Shown here piece after piece: positions 59,244 through 64,000 of a stretch of 64,000 nt of DNA. The stretch is taken from the NCBI RefSeq assembly GCF_014898055.3, contig NW_023602073.1:83370678-83434677 (forward strand). The letters are read 5' to 3'. This DNA is from Talpa occidentalis. Lineage: Eukaryota > Chordata > Mammalia > Eulipotyphla > Talpidae. Below the pieces are notes generated by a model. That model saw nothing but the letters and a program-made list of their open reading frames with translations, was not told the origin of the DNA and ran no database searches. Each line of letters opens with the position of its first letter. Position 1 is the first letter of the stretch. Position numbers and translations under genes: made by a program.

Positions 59244-60078
59244 CTATAAGTGAAACCATCCAATACTTTTCTTTTTTCTTCTGACTTGTTTCACTGAGCA
59301 TAATCCCTTCCAGCTCCATCCAAGTTGCTGTGAATGGAATGAGTTTGTTTTTTGATTACTGAATAGTATTCCATTGTGTCTATATGCCAAAATAATCTTG
59401 ATCCAGTCATCTATTTTTGGACATTGGAGTTGTTTCCATATCTTATCTATTGTAAATAGTGCTGCAATAAACATAGGGGTACAGGTGTTCTTTGGGTAGA
59501 TTCTTAGGAGTGGAATTGCTGGATCATATGGTAGCTCCATTTTTAGTAGTTTGAGGAACTTCCACACAGTTTTCCACTGTGGTTGGACCAGTTTGCATTC
59601 CCACCAGCAGGGTAGGAGAGTTCCTTTTTCACCACATCCTCACCAACATTTCTTGCTGCTTTTTTTTTTTTTTTTTTTTTAATATGTGCCATTCTCACTG
59701 ATGTAAGGCAGAATCTTATTGCCATTTTTATTTGCATTTCCCTGATTATAAGTGATGTTGAACATTTTTTCTGTTGGCCATTTGCATTTCCTCTTTGGAG
59801 AAGTGTCTCTTTAGCTCTTCTACCCATTTTTTGACTTGATTGTTTACTTTGTTTTTGTTGAGTTATGTAAGTTCTTTGTACATCTTTGTGATCAGTCCTT
59901 TATCAGTCATATGAAGTGCAAAAATTTTCTCCCAATCAGTAGGGTGTCTCTCTCTTTTAGTTAATATCTCTTTTGCTATACAGAAGTTTTTAGTTTGATG
60001 TAATCCCGCTTGCTCATACTTTCTTTCACTTTCTTTGCTTTGGGGATGAGTCTTTAAACTTACTGAGATGTATGTCAC
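59244..60078 (-). pseudogene. L1 ORF2 C-terminal part
   Basis: Minus-strand frames read [20 protein letters not shown] and [16 protein letters not shown] (59244-59567), [20 protein letters not shown] (59543-59827) and KNFCIAKEILTKRERHPTDW (59863-60078). The Cys motif is damaged ([16 protein letters not shown]). Several frameshifts. Confidence 0.85.
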
Positions 60079-60847
60079 ATAGGCTTTGCCTATATTTTCT
60101 TCTATGTGTTTTTGGGTTTCAGGTCTTATGTCCTATTCTTGTATCCATTTTGAGTTGTTTTAGTGCATGGTATGAGGTAGTAGTCTAGTTTTATTCTTTT
60201 GCATGTGGTGGTCCAGTTTTCCCAGCACCATTTATTGAACAAACTGTCCTTGTTCCATTGCATATCTTTGCTCCTTTGTCAAAGATTTGTTGGCCATATA
60301 TGTTTGGCCTTATTTCTGGGTTTTCTATTCAGTTCCATTGGTGTGTGTGTCTGTTTTTGTTCCAGTACCATACTCTTTTAATTATTATGGCTGTGTAGTA
60401 TAGTTTGAAGTCTGGGATTTTGATACCTCCATTTTCCTTTTTTCATCAGGAGAGGTTTGACTATTTGCAGTTTTTTGTAGCTCTGTATAAGAAAAATGTA
60501 TGCTTGGATTGTTTGGGTGCATTGTGCTATAGAAGTCTGTTAAGCCCATGAGGTCTAGGTCCTTATTTAGGGCTCTAGTTCATTTTTTGTCCTTGTTCAT
60601 TTTTTTGCCTCGATCTATCCATTGGCGAGAGTCAGGTGTTGAAGTCTCCATACATATGTATTTTCTCTAATGTCTGTTTTCATAGCTGGTAATAATTGGT
60701 GCTCCTTCATTTTGGTGAGTATATGTTGATGAGTACTATATATATATATTTTGGTGCTCCTTCAGTTGGTGAGTATATGTTGATGAGAGTTATATCTTCC
60801 TGATGTATTATCCCCTCAATCATAATGTAGTGATCATCTATGTCTCT

Positions 60848-60960
60848 CTTTTTTTTTTTTTTGGACCTCACCAGTGGCTGGGGATCGAACTGGTGCTGCA
60901 GAGGCTGCGGGCAGCCTTGCAACCCAGCGCTCAACCACTGCACCACCAGGGGAGGCCCAC
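60848..60960 (-). mobile_element. Short-form SINE: tRNA-like head plus A tail only
   Basis: Read on the minus strand it runs GGCCTCCCCTGGTGGTGCAG, GGTTGAGCGCTGGG, CTGCAGCACCAGTTCGATCC (B box), CCAGCCACTGGTGAGGTCC and then poly(A). It stops where the longer SINEs continue with their GC-rich body. The TSD CTATGTCTCT lies at 60838-60847 and 60961-60970. With TSDs and its own A tail, it is a separate retroposed form and not a broken long copy. Confidence 0.95.
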
Positions 60961-61429
60961 CTATGTCTCTTTTTAACTTTTTTAGTTTGAAGTCTATTTT
61001 ATCTGATATAAATATAGCTATTCCTGCCTTCTTTTTTGGTCCATTTGCTTGTAGGCTTGTTTTAAAACCTTTAGCTTTCAGTTTTTGTTTATCTTTTATA
61101 GCTAAATGTGTTTACTGGAAACAGCGGAAGGTTGGATTTTTTTTTTTTTAATCCAGCCTGCTACTTTGTGGCTTTTTGTTGATGACTTCAGTCCATTTAC
61201 ATCTAGGGTTTATATTTATATATTGGTGCTTATATTTGCCATTTTGTTTGTCTTTTTGTGATTCTATTCCTTATCTTATTCTGTTCTTCCTATTCATTTC
61301 TCTGTTTTGGCTTTAGGGATTCTTGTAATATTTTTTGGAGTAGGGGTTTAGTATTAATGAATTTCTGGAGATTGTTTGTCTGAAAAGATCCTTATTTTTC
61401 CTTCAGAGGAAGGAGAGCTTTGCTGGATA

Positions 61430-61945
61430 AAGTATTCTTGGTTGGCATTTTTTGCCTTGGAGTTTGTTAATATGTCACTCCATGTTCTTCTTGCCTGTAG
61501 TTTTGTTTGTTTTTTTCAGAGAAATCTGATGTCAGCCTGAGTGGTTTTCCTTTATAGGTTATCTGTTTCTTTCCCTGTCTTGGATTCTTGGAAGCTTTAC
61601 TATTATATGTCTTGCTGTAATTTTCCTTTCATTGTAGTAATTTGGTGTTTTAACTTCCTGTATGTCTATTTTCATCTCCTTCATGCTTGGGAAGTTCACT
61701 TTGATTATCTCCCTGAATAGTTTCTCAGTTAATTTGTCTTTCTCCTCACCTTCTGGGATAACTATAACTCTTATATTTCCTCTCCTCATGGTGTCAGATA
61801 GTTCTCAAAGTATTTATTCATTCTTTTTTCTTTGCACTTCTTTTTTCTTTTCTTTTTCGGTTCTCTTTATGTCTGTATCTTTGAGAGTACTGAGTCTTTC
61901 TTCTATTTCATCAATTCTGTTTTTGTTACTTTCCCCAGAGTTAAA
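61430..61945 (-). pseudogene. L1 ORF1 fragment
   Basis: Minus-strand reading gives RIDEIEERLSTLKDTDIKRT (end of coiled coil), then GNIRVIVIPEGEEKDKLTEK, EIIKVNFPSMKEMKIDIQEV, KTPNYYNERKITARHIIVKL and the C-terminal domain beyond. The N-terminus is missing (5' truncation near 61945), and the C-terminal part is in another frame. Confidence 0.85.
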
Positions 61946-61950
61946 AAAAA

Positions 61951-62690
61951 AAGAAAGTTTTGAGACACCTTCACACTGCTTTCCATAAGTGCTGGGCCAG
62001 TTTGTGTTTCCACTAGCAGCGTAGGAGGGTTCCCTTTTCTCCATACCCTCACCAGCATTTGTTGTTTCTGGTATTTTTGTTATACGGCATACTCACAGTT
62101 GTCTCAAAGCATTAAACATAGTTCTGTCATTCAATCCAGTAATTCCATTCCTAAGCATCTATCCCCCAAATTCAAAAACACTAATTTGAAACTTGCCTTC
62201 CCATATTTATAACATCACTATTTACTACAGCTAAACTATGGAAATAACCTAAGTGCCCCAGAACAGAGGAATGTATCAAGATGATATAGTATATCTACAC
62301 AATGGAATACAACATAGTGATTAAAATATATATATAAACTCATGCTATTTATGGCAACATGGATAAAACTTGAAGGGATAATGATAAGTGAAACATCAGA
62401 AGAAGAGAGATAAATACTGGATGGTGTCACTGATAATTGGAATATAAAGTAGCTAAACTAAGAGTCAGATAAAGACAAGCTGAAAAACTAGCACTTGGAA
62501 GCTGGCTACAGAATTGAAGCACGAAGGCAGGGTGGGGGTGGGGGGAGATGTGGAGGAAGAGGAAAGAACAAAGAGGGAAGGGAGCACAATGGCTTATGGT
62601 GGTGGAATGTGGGTGAGTTGGTGGTGGGTTCACTATGTTGGTAATACCTGATGGGGGTGCCTCAGTTACCTCAGTTAAAAATAAATTAAT
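61951..62690 (+). mobile_element. Old L1 3' end with inverted 5' segment (twin-priming type)
   Basis: 61955-62090 is L1 ORF2 sequence in reverse (TGCTTTCCATAAGTGCTGGG, TTCTCCATACCCTCACCAGC). 62095-62690 is L1 in the forward direction, starting just downstream in L1 order (TTCAATCCAGTAATTCCATT, ATGGCAACATGGATAAAACT, GGGTGGGGGTGGGGGGAG), and it ends ATAAATTAATTAAAAAA. Reverse-forward adjacent segments are the signature of twin priming. Confidence 0.8.
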
Positions 62691-62694
62691 TAAA

Positions 62695-63480
62695 AAACAT
62701 AATGAAAATTAGTAACATTATGATAAATTCAGAAAATAGGCAGAGAAGATCTGACGTGTGTAGTATGCGTTTCATAGAAGATATAAACAGGTTAGATGTA
62801 CTTTGTCATAATTTCATAATTCAAGACAACATCCATAAAATAAAATAAATTTGAAATCACATAAAGAACACATTGGATACCTGTGAAAACTGACCCAGAA
62901 CAATAGACCAAGTGACTTATAAGGGAAAGATAGATTTCCATGAGGCTTTTAATAAAAATACCTTATACCAAAAGAGAAAACAGTCACAAATTTAAAATAC
63001 TGAAGGAAATAACTGTGAGCCAAGGATTTATATTTAACCAAACTGGTCTAAGTATAAAGGAAGCAAAAAATCAACATATAGGAACTTGAGAAATAGTGCT
63101 TTCATTTGCCTTTCCTTGGAAATGTACAAAAGAAGGGTCAAATCAACAGAGACTAATGGTAAGCATTAACTATATATTTATATAGGAAGGACAAAGGTAA
63201 GAAGAAAGGATAAAGAATACAATGTAGTATGTAATGGCTGTGTGCATAATTCTATAAAATGAGCAGAGAATGATAGCTGCATATGAAAAATATAACAGTT
63301 TTTCAGTAATTAATTATACTAGTAGTTTAGGTATTGTTAATTCTGAGAACATTTTGTGTGACAAGGAAAAATACACATTGTTCTTGAGAACCAGGATTCT
63401 TGCTGTGGACAAAAGATTTATTGTTGCTATAATGGACAATGCTGTGAGAGCTGTATCTAGTCTATAGGAAGGAATAATAG
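62695..63480 (+). mobile_element. Ancient HAL1/L1-like element, 3' part (ORF1 C-terminus)
   Basis: ATTTAAAATACTGAAGGAAA, AACTGTGAGCCAAGGATTTA and TATTTAACCAAACTGGTCTA read like the ORF1 C-terminal domain ('KILKE..., CEPRIYI...') of an old L1 or HAL1. No intact frame remains. Probably the continuation of 57720-58720. Confidence 0.55.
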
Positions 63481-64000
63481 GTAATACCTGTAGATATTAT
63501 TAGAAGCCTTTCCGTTCCTAGTTGCTTCCTTGTCCCATTTTTTCTCCGCCCTAGAGATATAGATGCTTTCTGAAGTTGCTACCTTTGTACACTTTAAGTT
63601 CCCTTTTATAAATTTTAGTAGTTAACCACTTTATTAGTTAACTGTTATTTACACTAAATTTTTCCAGTTCAAATTACTGGCTTGTTTCAAATTACAGGGA
63701 CAGTGTTTGTACCTGGGACTATGAAACAGAATAAAATATTTACGTGTAGTTATGTAGTATGGTGAACTGTTCAAGATCTTTGAGGAAACCAATCTTGTTC
63801 TTAAAATATGTATCAAAAGGTTAAGCGTGGCTGGCTTGGTTAGGAGAAGAAAGTCAGGAGGTAAAATGTGCTAGTGAGAGAGAGCAAGCTGCGGGGAGGG
63901 AGAGAGAAAGAAGGAAGGAGGGAGAGAGGGAGAATGAATACAAGTGAATGTGAGATTCAGAATATTCACAAAGGACACAGAGAGAACTGAGATAAGACTT
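63481..64000. other. Unique DNA with a purine-rich tract
   Basis: Nothing is recognised except the GA-rich stretch at 63873-63935. Confidence 0.4.
63873..63935. repeat. (GA)n/(GGGA)n purine tract
   Basis: GAGAGAGAGC, GGGGAGGGAGAGAGAAAG and AAGGAAGGAGGGAGAGAGGG form a nearly pure purine run. Confidence 0.85.

Larger units (their letters stand above)
58975..61950 (-). mobile_element. Long reverse L1 lacking most of the RT region
   Basis: From left to right on the plus strand it has the L1 3' UTR, ORF2 C-terminus (59240-60080), a post-RT segment (to about 60505), an abrupt junction to the endonuclease part (AAGCCCATGAGGTCTAGG at about 60543), the start of ORF2 near 61180 and ORF1 (61430-61945). 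About 2 kb of RT sequence is therefore missing near 60510-60530. A SINE (60848-60960) and a 55-bp tandem duplication (60696-60797) lie inside. The AAAGTTTT at both ends is a possible short TSD. Confidence 0.9.

Noticed and set aside
60840..61151. 103-codon frame
   Set aside because: A chimera of reversed SINE and reversed L1 read on the non-coding strand.
1..64000. CRISPR array, operons, bacterial or phage system
   Set aside because: The repeat content (L1, MIR, MLT, SINE, microsatellites) is mammalian. No regularly spaced repeats with unique spacers and no compact gene blocks are present.

Overview
This window is non-coding nuclear DNA from a placental mammal. It is AT-rich and dominated by interspersed repeats: several generations of LINE-1 (L1), tRNA-derived SINEs with AAATAAAT-type tails, ERVL/MaLR solo LTRs (MLT1 and MLT2 types), MIR, L2-like and MER5-like remnants, and (CA)n/(GT)n microsatellites. 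There is no Alu, B1/B2, carnivore CAN-SINE, ruminant Bov-tA or horse ERE. The recurring SINE begins like GGCCTCCCTGGTGGTGCAGTGG and is tRNA-derived. My best guess is a laurasiatherian, possibly a bat of the horseshoe-bat group, but that is recall and not proven. No complete host gene is visible. Almost every long open frame is a piece of L1, and the rest look like chance. LAYOUT: 1-4657 is a plus-strand L1 with decayed ORF1 and ORF2, carrying a younger 5'-truncated L1 tail in its RT region and a deletion of about 760 bp downstream. 4.7-9.7 kb is mostly unique DNA with MIR and MLT1 scraps. 9.7-11.5 kb holds a full-length SINE, a reverse MLT1 LTR and a second LTR-like block. 13.9-15.8 kb has three old L1 3' ends. 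17.7-18.0 kb is a SINE. 19.9-21.2 kb is a reverse L1 with clear target-site duplications (TSDs). 24.4-26.5 kb is an old reverse L1 split by a SINE. 27.0-28.0 kb is SINEs plus an MLT2-type LTR split by one of them. 28-40 kb is mostly unique DNA with ancient remnants, a GC-rich unexplained block (31.0-31.4 kb) and a candidate plus-strand exon (33.14-33.30 kb). 40.3-41.9 kb is two SINEs and an old reverse L1. 44.2-45.4 kb is a possible retrocopy 3' end and a reverse L1 tail. 49.1-51.55 kb is the youngest L1, with an 18-bp TSD, an RT domain with FADD and a probable short 3' transduction. 52.5 kb has a candidate minus-strand exon. 55.8-56.2 kb is another reverse L1 tail. 57.7-63.5 kb is a stack of nested insertions in an ancient HAL1/L1-like element, including a long reverse L1 and an L1 with an internal inversion of the twin-priming type. 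HOW IT WORKS TOGETHER: apart from two possible exons, the content is the record of L1 activity (ORF2p endonuclease/RT) acting on L1 RNA itself and on SINE RNA in trans. I see no undescribed multi-gene system. The most useful leads are the nested and rearranged L1 copies, the possible 3' transduction, the heptad duplication in L1 ORF1p, and the two exon-like segments.
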